DNA of 64,000 nucleotides from Acanthacorydalis orientalis (Eukaryota > Arthropoda > Insecta > Megaloptera > Corydalidae), in NCBI GenBank assembly GCA_034766995.1, contig CM068314.1:24160608-24224607 (forward strand), written 5' to 3'. Positions 39,346 through 51,013 of this stretch are shown in pieces. Both the position numbers and the translations under genes were made by a program. Under the pieces are notes generated by a model that saw nothing but the letters and a program-made list of their open reading frames with translations, was not told the DNA's origin and searched no databases. How positions within the stretch are numbered: position 1 is the first letter of the stretch; every line of letters starts with the position of its first letter.

Positions 39346-39404
<59 letters not shown>
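39346..39404. repeat. (TA)n microsatellite, 59 bp
   Basis: Perfect TA run about 40 bases left of a mariner. Confidence 0.97.
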
Positions 39405-39406
<2 letters not shown>

Positions 39407-39441
39407 GGTGTTATGTTCATAGAAGATAAAAAATAATTATA

Positions 39442-40022
39442 TTAGGTTGGTAGAAAAATAATTGCGGTTTATGACCTTCAAATTCATATACATTCTTCCC
39501 TTTTTTTATTTTCCTAGCTGTTTTAAATGATCCAGAACTGTTGGATGACTAACGCCTAACTTTTGTCCAAGCTCTCGAATTGTTGTGCTTGGTTTTTATT
39601 CAAATAACGCTTTCAATTGATCGCTATGAACTATAGAAGGATACTCACGACCTTCTTCTTCTTCAAGACTTTCGTCCCCTGCACGAAATTTTTAGAATCA
39701 CCGTTGCACCGTACATTCTTTAACAGTACACACACCAAAAGCATCGTTTAGTTTACGAACAGTTTCTGCTGCTTTACCACTCGTTTTGAACTCATATAAA
39801 AAATTCACTTATTTGCTTTTTTCCATTTTTAATTCAATAGCCTCATTTCAACTAAAATTAATAATAAAACTAAAATCGATGTTACCAAAATACAGGCCGA
39901 AAATGCACTCTAAAATGGTATTAACATGAACACGATGAAATAACACTTTCATTTCACATTTTCAAGAAAATAAGATTAGAATTTAGAAAACAAAATCCGC
40001 AATTATTTTCCTATTAAATTAA
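39442..40022 (-). mobile_element. Internally deleted cecropia-type mariner, copy B (581 bp)
   Basis: Left end TTAGGTTGGTAGAAAAATAA then TTGCGGTTTATGACC. Right end ATCCGCAATTATTTTCCTA then TTAAATTAA. TA flanks both sides. On the minus strand the frame starts at about 39825 and reads, with stops, the mariner N-terminal domain: SGKAAETVRKLNDAFGV, GDESLEEE, SDQLKAL and HPTVLDHLKQLGK. It then passes straight into the terminal repeat, so the catalytic domain is missing. It is the longest and best preserved of the three deleted copies. Confidence 0.9.
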
Positions 40023-40271
40023 TACATATGTAACTAAGTCTAATTAAATCGACAATACAAGGGAATCCGTACAAGAACGTATCAAAAAAACTAGTTGCTT
40101 CTTTGATCCTAGATTTTCGTCAATGATCCCTTGTCGAGTGTGTAGTTCGACCTCATTTCAACTAACCATCTGTTCATAACAGATGTCCGTGTAATTACTC
40201 ACTTTTTCGCAATAATGTGAATGTTTCTAAAAACTCATGAAAAATTATAGTATGAAGGTGTTATGTATGTT

Positions 40272-40273
<2 letters not shown>

Positions 40274-40316
<43 letters not shown>

Positions 40317-40317
40317 T
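40274..40317. repeat. Compound (TA)n-(GT)n microsatellite
   Basis: A TA run to about 40304, then GT repeats. Confidence 0.95.
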
Positions 40318-40837
40318 TGAAAGTATATATAGGTATGTATAAGCGAATGAGTGTAAAATGTATTTCTAACTAGAAATATTTTTATTAATGTGTTATGTAT
40401 GACAAAAAAAATATCTAAAATTCAAAAAATTAAAATCTTTGAAAAGTTACATTTATTGAAATGGTACACAGTGGTATATATATGTGTTGAAGAATAATAT
40501 CTTAAATATCTTGAAAAAAATACTACCTGCATTTACAAAGATAGAAATAATCTCTCCATTGTTCTTATTGAACAGATGTTAATTAATGTTTGAAAAATGA
40601 TTGAATACAATTGTGTACATAGTCTGTAGTTGTTCATATGTCAGCATAGATTTTTATTTTATTTAGGAGTACCGATAAATGAAATAGTTTTAAATACGAA
40701 ACATTCAGATAAAATATAAAAAGTGATTTATATTTTATTCACATTTATGAAATTAATGGTTCAGGCAGTCACAAATTTTACAATTTTAAAAGACTTGAAG
40801 AAAAGAAAATACATTATTTGTAATTACATTCACATAC

Positions 40838-40861
40838 ACACACACACACTGTGTGTGTGTA
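40838..40861. repeat. (CA)n(TG)n palindrome
   Basis: A CA run meets a TG run at CACACTGTGTG, forming a perfect inverted repeat with no loop. Confidence 0.85.
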
Positions 40862-41570
40862 TATGTATTTATATTGCGTAACATATAATACTTTCAATGA
40901 CTAATCTTAACAATAAAATTTTATAAACAAATCTTGACCTGAATGATATTCAGACACAAAGAAATATTAATTTCATTAGTCATTACCGATAAGTCATCGA
41001 GCATGTCCTAAAATGTATTTTTGAATATTTTGTATTCAGTACGGGTCTGTATAAGTTTACAAAACGTAGATTAATAATGATGCGCACACTCTATTTAACA
41101 ATAACGTTTCAAAAGAATGGAACCGCTCTCATCTGTATAAAACCCGCTATGCGAAATTGACTTAAGTGCTGAACAAAGTATAATGGAGATGGTTTTGTTT
41201 AAATATAATACCTTTTCGGATTTTTTGGGTCACGCTAATTGCTGAGCCGACACTATGTTGATGGGAATGAGGCGTTCGACGAAAGAAATATCATTGTGTA
41301 GAGATTACTCTACGGAAACGTATTAGAAAGAAGTACGATGTCTTCGCACGCTAAATTATTGTTCTCTAAGTTAAGTAAATAAAAAATGTGTAGCAGTCAA
41401 ACGACTTCAATTGGTTTTAAAGAAAGGCGATGTGAAATTTGTTGATTAGTCAATGATGTGAATGTAACTTTAATATTAATAAAAAAGATATTTCTTTGAT
41501 AATGTAATTAAGAAAGAAACAGTTGTAATTTAATATTTGTAATTAAGTTATTTATTCAATTTTATCAGAG

Positions 41571-41624
<54 letters not shown>
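41571..41624. repeat. (TA)n microsatellite, 54 bp
   Basis: TA run with one early ATTATA phase change. Confidence 0.96.
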
Positions 41625-41633
<9 letters not shown>

Positions 41634-41802
41634 GAAGAAAAATTGATATTTAAAAATGAATGTTCTTGCTGTGTTACCTCGAAACAAAACTATTTAATTC
41701 GAATATCTAACATTTAATACAATCCATTTTACCCTCAGGTAGTCCGTTAGTTACTTTATAATTATAATTAAAATGTACTTTATGTGTACATACATCATGT
41801 AT

Positions 41803-41822
41803 GTATATATATATATATATAT

Positions 41823-41884
<62 letters not shown>
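41803..41884. repeat. (TA)n microsatellite, about 82 bp, interrupted
   Basis: TA repeats interrupted by ACACA near 41822 and ending in GTATATATG. Confidence 0.95.
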
Positions 41885-42559
41885 GCGTATGTGTGTAAAG
41901 AAAAAGACGGAATACTTTTTTATGAAAGAAATAAATTTAAAAAGAGCATATATTAATATATCTTGCATCATTTCATTACTCATAATTTATGAAAAAAACA
42001 GTTAACTACTGTGGCACTCATTAAACCTACGTTGCTTCTGAAATGGTGAAAAGAATTTCAAATAATCAACTAAATGAATATCAGACAGTATGACAAACGT
42101 GTTCGAGACACGTGTGAATACATAATTATTATTTTGATTTGCTGCGACATCGAATGCATATAGGTCACGGTGATCGAATATTTATATCAAACGAAATTAT
42201 TTACGCTTGTTTTTAAACAGTACAAGTCACAATGACAGCGCTAGATTTGTTTACTACACTTCGCTAATATTCTCAGATCCTGTATTTTTAACGTATTTAT
42301 TAGTAAGCATGGATATGCTCGTACAGAAATGAAAAGAAGTCGACAGAAAAATATTAAAGACGCGTATAAATTTGTTGGGATCATTTTAACTTGAAAATTG
42401 ATTGAACAACTTTTGTTTGAGTTGATATTTGAGGGTTGAAATTTATTAAAAATTAAGATCAATGTATAATATATGAGTTATTAATTAAATAATGAATATT
42501 TAAAATATAAAAATTGTAATAATAGAAAAAATAATTTTGTATCTTGTAACGGTAATATT

Positions 42560-42907
42560 TTTTTTATAATTAATAAGAAAAAAATTGACTTGAATTGGGA
42601 AATAATTCCACAGCCGCCTTTTTCCCAGACCTTACTCCTTCTGATTTCCATCTGTTCCGGTTCTTACAAAATAACCTCAATAATAAAAATCCAAACACAC
42701 GAAGAAGTAAATTCTTTCCTAGTATCATTCTTCAGATAAAAATCTACAGAATTTTACAAAAACGGAATACAAAAATTGGTTGAACGTTGGAATATAGTTA
42801 TACAAAATAAAAAACATTATATATTAAATTTATAATAAAAGAATTACCGTAAAAAAAATTTTTTTATTTTACCTATTATCACTGACACTAAATATGGGCC
42901 TACCTAA
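42560..42907 (+). mobile_element. 5'-truncated mariner, separate lineage
   Basis: Only the 3' part of the element remains. It reads LNWEIIPQPPF, then in the next frame PDLTPSDFHLFRFLQNNLNN (the conserved DLAPSD-x-HLF-type block with the third catalytic Asp), then STEFYKNGIQKLVERWN and IVIQNKKHYI. The right end is GGCCTACCTAA followed by TA. HLFRFLQNNLN-type wording resembles the mellifera-type mariners; that placement is tentative. Frameshifts show it is dead. No left terminal repeat was found. Confidence 0.82.
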
Positions 42908-45405
42908 TATTTCCTATTGTATGTAATGTATCTAAATTGCATTATTGATCAAAAACAATAATTTTAAATATGAATCATATATCACAGTTACAGATTTTGA
43001 CACTGAAGCTAATTTTTTTTTGGAAAAACAAATCCCTTTCATAGAAAAAAAATGTTCTTATCAAAATGTTTAAAAATATTTTTTATACATTTGACTTGAA
43101 GATATCCATGTATTCATTCCCAAAGTATTAAGCACCAGAAAAGTCTTTTTTTGATACAACCATTACTGATATGACGGTGTACATATCTAAAATTATCTTT
43201 GTTTCAGCGATTTCCAACCAATCATTTTTCTCTTTTCTTTTTTCCTATTACTATTTACTTTAAATTTCGGTAATTTATTGTTTAAAATTGTCGAACATTT
43301 AAAAAAAAATTCTATGCGGGGAGTGATTCTTGTAGGAAATTAATTTGAATATATTTTTGTGTTTTGAAATAATTTTTGTTCATAAATAACAGTAAAATTT
43401 TATTTAAAAAAATAATATTTTTCCTTGAATAAAAGTGAACAATAAAATAAATTAAGTGAACAATACTAAGGCATTTTTTCTAAATAATTTTATTTTTCAG
43501 TTTATTAATAAATTTATTAAATCCATTAGTGTTAATTGTTTTCTAAATAAATTCAGTGAGATAAATAATAACTTGCTGTTTGTAGGAATAATTGTAATTG
43601 TAAAAATATATTTGTTATATCTAATTTTTGTAGTATAATACGATAATACTATTATTATTGTGAAATTTTTAATCGAGCCGACTTGTATTTTGTTGTTGAA
43701 AACGAAACATAATTTTAAATAGCTTGGATATTTATTTATCAATCTTAATAGGAATTCCAGTTCGTCTTTATTATTCAGGTAAAATAATAATAGCGAAACT
43801 TTATGTATTATTTTTAAGCAATTTGGTATCACAGCAATTTTTTTTCTTTATACGAAAAATGCATATAATTACTCTCCAGATATAACTTCCCAGTCATTTT
43901 ATACAAATATAAAAACACGTATATCTGATGTTAAATTCTGTGCAATGTATATGAAACTAATTGAATTAGGTAAAGTCCTTGTAAAAAATTACAGTGACAT
44001 TCTCTTAAACAATGATTACATATACATAACCGGAAGAAACGGAATAAAACACGTGTAAACTGTAAAAAAAGTAACGTCGAGATGACTCGTCGCTTAGATG
44101 TACCTAGATAAAAAGAAAAATTGCTAACAATTACGCAGACATGACCCGAAACAGTATCGTCTTTAGTGCATCCCACGTTAGACACGCAAACAGTCGTTTA
44201 TTTCCAGCATTCTGCCATGAAAATAATTGTTTCTGTTATTATTTTTGACTTGAAAACATCTTCAACAAAGAATTGGGGACAGACGAACTGGAACTAATCA
44301 TAGAATACCGTAACATATCGGTAAAGAAAAAAGGAATTCTTGACATTATTTTTATATTTTCGTTGTATCATTAGATATATTTGTAATAGACACGATTTAT
44401 TTGTTCAGTGGTTACTACTTTATCAACGTAATTAACATGCGAGTTATAAATATTTGGACGGAGATATAATCGAGAACATGTTAACGATATATCATACTTA
44501 TTGAATCGAAAACTAATATTAAAAATAAATATTGAAGGTCATATATACATAAATAATTCACATTTAACATTTTATGACACAAATTTACTCAAATTAAAAA
44601 AAAATCTCATGAAATACAAGTCGTTTATTGTAAAGTTCTAAGTTTATACCAGATATTTTTAATTTTTATTTCGATCATTAAATCTTTTTTATGTTCAAAA
44701 ATTCAGAAACACAAGGTAGTAAAAATAAAAGCTGCTACTTTATACATAAATAATTGCTACTAATCTCTGCAATGATTTAAAATTTAATATGAAAATAAAA
44801 AAAAGCAGCAAACCTGTTTTTTTTAATATATATATATAGATGTGTGTGTATATAACCACATTAAAGTAAAATAACGAAATGTGAATCAAATTATTAAATA
44901 CTACAAACATTCAAAAAGCATTTCTCATAAATATATTCGAATAATATGATATTTAAAATACAAAAACACAATACAGTAACAACAAATATTCATAAAAGTA
45001 GCTAGATAAGAGATTAAATAAACTGTGAACAACAGCTACAGTTACTTTTATGCGTTTTTTTTGTTAATAAATTGAAATTGATGATATAAAATACAGACAT
45101 TAATTTATAAAGAGGTCGTAGTCAAACCAACAAACTTGCTTTGAAAGTGTAGTCGATAATGTTGTTATTCAAATAAAGGGATTGGTGATTTGCAATTTAA
45201 ATCAACACTGAACATCACTTTTGAATATATATTTTTTTGTTTCATAAATTTATATAGAAGATTATACATATTAACATGTTTAACACCATATTAGAGTTGT
45301 CAGTGATATCAGAAATATAAATAATTAAATTCTTCAATTTTTCAATGCAACAAATTACAGTAATTTTAATCTATCGTACTGTCAGTTGTTTAAATTTATT
45401 TAATG

Positions 45406-45410
<5 letters not shown>

Positions 45411-45436
<26 letters not shown>
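45411..45436. repeat. (TA)n microsatellite, 26 bp
   Basis: Short TA run. Confidence 0.9.
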
Positions 45437-45441
<5 letters not shown>

Positions 45442-45842
45442 CATATATACATATGCACAAAGATAAACATTCAAAGTTAATCATTTAAAGTATGTGAATA
45501 TATTTTGATAGTAAATGGAATAATAATATATAGAAAACAAACATTAATATTGACACTAGGTATTAAAAGCAAAGATCATTGGTTTCCGATGATACTAAAC
45601 AAAGAACGTGCAAACGTAAGATACGAACGAATTTTTTTCTTATTGACTTGACCATTAAACAGTCCATGTAAACAATGAATATTATCTACAACTTAATGTA
45701 CTAATAAAATATTTCTAATACATATATTTACTGTTAAAATTTTATTAGAACAAAATTTAAACAAAAATTCTTTACGATATGGTTTCAAAAAATAAATAGA
45801 TACAAGTGGTTTTAAAATCAGTAAAGTTCTGTTTATTCAGCG

Positions 45843-45875
45843 GCCACGTAAAAGCTCGAAGGTTTTTTATGTGGC
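45843..45875. repeat. Short hairpin in a GC-richer patch
   Basis: GCCACGTAAAA (45843-45853) pairs with TTTTATGTGGC (45865-45875), with one G-T pair and an 11-base loop. It lies in CGGCCACG...GGCGGTCG sequence unlike the surrounding AT-rich DNA, about 800 bases upstream of exon 2. Function unknown. Confidence 0.5.
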
Positions 45876-46665
45876 GGTCGTTTAACGCTATCTGAAATAG
45901 TGAGAAATGAATTACACACCTTTCGTTAATACAATTTTGATAAAAATAATAAACTTGAAAGTGTGTTTACGATCTTTTGATCTATTAAGTTATTCTTGAT
46001 AAATAAACATAGTAATAAACATTTAAAAAGGATTTTAAAGTCTATTTTAGGATATTTTCACACTTAGATCAAGAGAAATAGTTGAGTGTAAAGATACATA
46101 CTTGACTATATTTATTCTATTACAGGTTCTGTCAATTATTTGATAAGAATCTTATTTTTCTTCTTATCAACAACTTATATGGCCCTTCGACTTTTAAAAA
46201 GCAGTATGTATAAGTATCAAAATTACAGAAATAAAAAAATAATATTGTATTTATACCAGGTTTAGTTATTTTCATGTTAGATATTTAACACTTCAATATT
46301 TTGTAACAATGGAATTTATCTTCAAAAGTAGATTGTAAACATTTTATTCTTTTTGTCAACTCTTCAATCCATAAATTCGTTATGATTTTATATCGAATTA
46401 ATATCAGTCCATGTATTATCAATTATTTAATACTTCTAAAATCGCAACTAATAAGTATTTCTTTAAGAAAAATATATAATAATAAAGAGGAAAAAAATAT
46501 ATAGAAATTTCGATTTCAGGAATTAAATTATATACTTTATTATTCAAAGTATTATTAACTTAATTTTTTTATTATAAGTATTATACATTTTTATACTTAT
46601 TCTGCTTTAAATAAATTCGTTTTATAGAATACAATAAATGCTAATATAATTCTTTATCATTTCAG

Positions 46666-46744
46666 CAATCAGCATGCATTTTTGTTTTTTGGCTGCATTC
46701 TTTTGGCTTAACACCATGTGCTTCAATATATGGTGGACTTTTAG
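46666..46744 (+). CDS. Methuselah-like GPCR, exon 2 (TM3)
   Basis: A 79-base exon between TTTCAG (ending 46665) and the donor GTAAGT at 46745. The first two bases CA complete the split codon from exon 1 (G|CA, Ala335). The frame then reads through [20 protein letters not shown] and NIWWTF, and the last two bases AG start an Arg codon (phase 2). The [19 protein letters not shown] pattern is the hallmark TM3 of Methuselah receptors, which makes the assignment firm. The next exon should open with the remainder of Arg360 and the second intracellular loop. No such exon was found by 64000. Confidence 0.95.
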
Positions 46745-46793
46745 GTAAGTCACTACTTTTTTTATTATAATTGAAATTTATTATTCATATTAA

Positions 46794-46794
46794 T

Positions 46795-46835
<41 letters not shown>
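46794..46835. repeat. Compound (CA)n-(TA)n microsatellite
   Basis: A CA run passes into a TA run about 50 bases after the exon 2 donor. Confidence 0.95.
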
Positions 46836-46836
<1 letters not shown>

Positions 46837-47423
46837 CATTTAATAATATACACATGATGTTAAAAAAAGGTAGAAACAAACAAGAAAATATAAAATTCTT
46901 AATTTTAATTTGAATATTTATTTTTTAAAAAAGATTCTTAACTTTGAAAGTATTTAATTTAAACTGATCTATAATTATAATATGATCAGTCAAAATCCAA
47001 TTCTGTGATGATTATTGAGAGACAAAAAATATTTTTCAAATTGATCTTTGTAGTAGATTAAAATAAGTTAATATTTTAAATAAATGTTTACACAAAATCT
47101 AGAGAAATAATAAGAATTTCAAAATTAAAAAAAGGAATTAAATAATAGTTGACGAAGATATAAGGTTTAAAGAGATGTTAAACTCTAAAACTAATCATAT
47201 TATGACATCCTTTCATCAATAAAAATCTCTGAAGGTCGAAAAATAAGAATTTTAGTTTTTTGCTATACATCGAAATGTAAAGTATAGAATATATAAACGT
47301 AATTTTTCAACATTAAAAATACAAATTAATTCGACACAAGAAAGCCTTAAATATTTAAAATTTGTTTAATATTTTCTTAGTGTTTATTGCTTCGTTTAGA
47401 TTAAAAATAATAACAATAATGTG

Positions 47424-47468
47424 TATATATATATATATATATATATAGATAGATATATAGATAGATAG
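47424..47468. repeat. Compound (TA)n-(GATA)n microsatellite
   Basis: A TA run to 47447, then GATA units. Confidence 0.95.
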
Positions 47469-47585
47469 AACGGGAGAGAAAAGAGACAGCAATGAACAGT
47501 TAAAGGGAAAAATAATTAAAAATCTATAACCCCAACTTTAACAAGGTTAAATAGTAGACTTTTTTCTTAACACACAACTTGTTTA

Positions 47586-47586
<1 letters not shown>

Positions 47587-47618
<32 letters not shown>
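47587..47618. repeat. (TA)n microsatellite, 32 bp
   Basis: Perfect TA run. Confidence 0.95.
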
Positions 47619-47619
<1 letters not shown>

Positions 47620-47920
47620 TAATGATTTTATTGGAGCTGTTATAAGTTTTACAATTTATTTTCATATGGTAAATACGATATAAATATTTATATACAATAT
47701 TAATATTTCCTGTCGGTTCAATAACTAATTCAAGTACTGAAATTTCAAATTAATTACTGTATGTAAACAAATATATGCATGAAAATATCTTATATAAATT
47801 GTTTTTTAATGAATTAAAATTAAAGAAATATTTATTCAAAAATGAAATACCAAATAATTGTAACAAAATATTATATTTTGTTATTTTACACAGTAACGTG
47901 TGTGTGTGTATACATATATA

Positions 47921-48121
47921 GTGATTCAATTTAGGCTTCCAAATGAAAGTACTAAAAAAAACACAAAAATTAAAAAAGCATGATATTTTTTATTTAGTAT
48001 TTTAATTCATTTCAGTACTAAAATATAATTGAACCAAAATATTAAATACAAAATAACATGATTTTTTATTTTTTGCGTTGTTTTTTAATACTTTCATGTG
48101 GAAGTGTAAATTGAGTATCAC
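47921..48121. mobile_element. Palindromic (foldback) MITE, copy 2 of 3
   Basis: A 201-bp element. Left end GTGATTCAATTTAGGCTTCC then AAATGAAAGTACT. The complement of the right end is GTGATACTCAATTTACACTT then CCACATGAAAGTATT. The inner halves also pair through TTTAGTATTTTAATTC-type sequence. A short TA stretch abuts it on the left and a long (TA)n tract on the right, as for copy 1. Confidence 0.85.

Positions 48122-48123
<2 letters not shown>

Positions 48124-48179
<56 letters not shown>
48124..48179. repeat. (TA)n tract on the right of a MITE
   Basis: A TA run of about 55 bp starting three bases after the MITE end. Confidence 0.96.
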
Positions 48180-48181
<2 letters not shown>

Positions 48182-48457
48182 ATTTGTTTGGTTGAGAGAG
48201 AGAGGTATAAATTGCATAAAAAATCAATTATAAAGAAATAAATGGTTCAAAAACCTTTAAAATCATTTAATAAAATTAAATTATTACTTAGTAACGGTAA
48301 AAAAGAGAAATTTAACAGTAAATGTATTAAAAAATTACTTATGTGATATATACTAAATAAATATTTAATATTAATGAGTAATTGTCATTCAATAAATTAC
48401 ATATATACATATGTATGTGTATCCAATATGTATTTATGTGTACGTTTGTGTGTATGT

Positions 48458-48459
<2 letters not shown>

Positions 48460-48502
<43 letters not shown>
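48460..48502. repeat. (TA)n microsatellite, 43 bp
   Basis: A TA run preceded by GT-rich sequence. Confidence 0.95.
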
Positions 48503-48504
<2 letters not shown>

Positions 48505-49583
48505 AATATTGTGCAAGAATATAACGAACATAATATCCGTTTTAATTAAATTATGCATATTTGGTAATTATTTAAAGTAATTACCTATTAACAAACCCGT
48601 TGACACTAATAGATTGCTTTCATTTATATTTTTTGCTTAAATTGGATACAATCTACTGCAGCATCATTTCACCGCATTAGATATACTCTCAAAATATTCT
48701 ATAAAATATGTGGATGTGCCATGCCTACCAGGAAATTCAAAACGACTTTTTTTATTTTTATCTCCGCTGCAAAAGCCATGACCGCATTTAGCATAAATTG
48801 AACGCAATAGGTGCCCGATCTTAATTCGTTCAAACATGCATTTTATGAAACACTCAATTGATTCATTACTTTTGATATCTTTATGAGATATCAAGGACGC
48901 TATCAAGGTCGACCAATTAACGTTTATAATCAGTGCAGATTAAGTTATGTGTTTATTTAGTATGAAGTTATGACGCAAATCGGCAATATATTAAACCTTA
49001 CATTTCAATGGAACAGTTTGAGAACTTTTATTGATTCATCTGATCAGTAATTAGAGATGAGCAACTATGTTAAATGTATAAAATCTCATTAATTAAAAAA
49101 AATCATTCATGAACATAAATCAAAGAACTTTAATTAATTTATTAATTTGAAGATTATTGTGTATACAAACTGTTAATAAAATCTTTTTTGCGAATACAAT
49201 TTATTTTAATTAGTAAAGATGTTTGTTTTGAATTAAGAATAAATCATACGAATGGCTAACTGAGTTCACAATTGATCAACGTAGTTAATTTTTGTATTAA
49301 AGTTTATGAGAATATTTTTTTTTTATTTGGATAGTATATAATTTAATTATGAAAATTATTGTTTATTGTTATATTAATTGTATGAGAATAAAATATTTTT
49401 TGTTATGTGATAGCATTTAATTAATTGATTTACTTAAGAAGTTATATAACTCTTAAAATAATTAGTAAATTATTGTAATCACGTGTATGAATTTTATTCA
49501 TAATAACAATTTCAACTGAAAGGATAGAAAATCAAAAAATACGTACTATCTAAATTAATATATATATATATATATATACACGA

Positions 49584-49630
<47 letters not shown>

Positions 49631-50337
49631 CGTCCTAGAGGTATTTTCAAACAATTCGATGTAAACATAAAAAGTTCTTAAATAAAACTGACAAAAGGTA
49701 TAAAAAAGTGTATTAAAATTAAAATTTATTTAAATTTTATAAGTTCTAATTTATTTTTTTCTAGTAATACTAGTATACGTTTCTTAAAAAAAAATCAAAA
49801 AAAAATGTTACAAAAAATTTTGTAATTTTTTGAGTTAAACATTCACATTTTTTTTAATTTTGCTATTAAAATGAAAATGCTTTTCTATAATGCGACTTTA
49901 AAATAATCGAATTAAAAAAATGAAAAAGATCTTTTCACTTGTTCTCTTAAGCATCGTATTTGTAATTTTATTACCAAAAAATTCTTCTTGTCTAATGTTT
50001 CTTTCAAGAAGTATCAGCATCAAATTTATTGAACAGAAGATAGCTAATATCATCCAGGAATGTTTAAAGAGTCTGATAACTATTGTACAATTAAAAATCT
50101 TTTTCTTAAATATTTAACGTAACGTATTTTTATAAACATTTTTAAATAAATCGTATAAATTTAAATAAAATTTTCAATTTTATTTCATTTTTAAGTAAGT
50201 CATAGTACAAAGTATTATTACCAATTCTATTATTCCGAACCAAATTTTGAAAAAAATCTTTAATTTTGTCTTAAAAATAATCAATACTAACTTCAGTACT
50301 GATAATGTTTGTTTAAACATGTTAATATTGTATAAAT
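48503..50337. other. Intronic stretch, one unexplained minus-strand open frame
   Basis: A minus-strand frame at 48664-48906 (80 codons) has balanced composition, including CGHGFCSGDKNKKSRF and GRHGTSTYFIEYFESI, and lies in DNA less AT-rich than its flanks. I cannot name a family. It may be a transposon or pseudogene fragment. The rest of the stretch is featureless apart from a (TA)n tract. Confidence 0.35.
49557..49628. repeat. (TA)n microsatellite, 72 bp, interrupted
   Basis: TA repeats interrupted once by CACGAG near 49578. Confidence 0.95.
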
Positions 50338-50716
50338 CAGTGGTGTCAAACTTATATATGTACACGGGCCACCAATTTCAGTTTAAGAGAGTCTGCGGTC
50401 TGCAGACCAAAAAGTCACTCAAAAAAATTTAGCGAGTGAAAAAAGGTCTTTTATTTATATTCAAAAATAACTCATTTAAATGTTACATTTATTTCTTCTT
50501 TAATGAATTTATAAATATTAAAACAGATACATAAATTTAAGGTATTATTATCATAAAACGGTGATCCTTACAATATACTTCTATAATTTGCAATGTTTTA
50601 AAAGTGTATTTTATATTTTCTTAAATTCCATTTTATTATTTTAATAACATCAACTTCAAGCTTTGGGCCGCGGGCCGCACTCTATAGTCTTGCGGGTCCC
50701 GTGTTTGACACCACTA
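50338..50716 (-). mobile_element. hAT MITE, 379 bp, with target duplication
   Basis: Left end CAGTGGTGTCAAACTTATAT. The complement of the right end is TAGTGGTGTCAAACACGGGA. The flanking 8-mers are GTATAAAT (50330-50337) and GTGTAAAT (50717-50724), a 7/8 match suiting the 8-bp hAT duplication. The first 120 bases (GGGCCACCAATTTCAGTTTA, GAGTCTGCGG, AGCGAGTGAA) match the complement of the right end of the hAT remnant at 12079-13033, so it is a deleted, inverted relative of that family. No coding remnant. Confidence 0.9.
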
Positions 50717-50918
50717 GTGTAAATGTTTGGACTGTCACTTTTGACATCTTTTTAAGTCCATTGAATATTACTTTTCTAATAAAAGTATACTTTCATTAAA
50801 ATTAACCACTTGTCTATATATCTTAAACACTTTCACTCTTTTTACATTCAGAAATCATACTAATATTCTTTTTTTAAATTTTCTTGAATGTCTACATGTG
50901 GCGGAATATTGACTTTTG

Positions 50919-50919
<1 letters not shown>

Positions 50920-51011
<92 letters not shown>
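50920..51011. repeat. (TA)n microsatellite, 92 bp
   Basis: The longest uninterrupted TA run in the window. Confidence 0.97.

Positions 51012-51013
<2 letters not shown>

Larger units (their letters stand above)
34895..39441. other. Intronic stretch with one GC-richer island
   Basis: The most distinct part is about 35500-35650, much richer in G+C than its surroundings, with no clear open frame and no strong splice site. The rest is AT-rich with two (TA)n tracts near 35.7-35.9 kb and one at 39346. No gene recognised. Confidence 0.5.
40023..42559. other. Intronic stretch, microsatellites only
   Basis: It contains TA/GT and CA/TG repeats and a somewhat more complex patch at about 41100-41340 without coding structure. 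A (CA)n(TG)n palindrome lies at about 40838-40861. Confidence 0.5.
42908..46665. other. Last part of intron 1, no gene recognised
   Basis: AT-rich. A patch at about 44020-44220 is richer in G+C and has an open minus frame without known features. A near-perfect hairpin lies at 45843-45875. The branch-point and pyrimidine region before the exon 2 acceptor is ordinary. Confidence 0.5.

Noticed and set aside
43931..44185. 84-codon minus frame with several cysteines
   Set aside because: No signal peptide, no recognisable cysteine pattern and no splice support. The GC-richer DNA here is noted only as part of the intron description.
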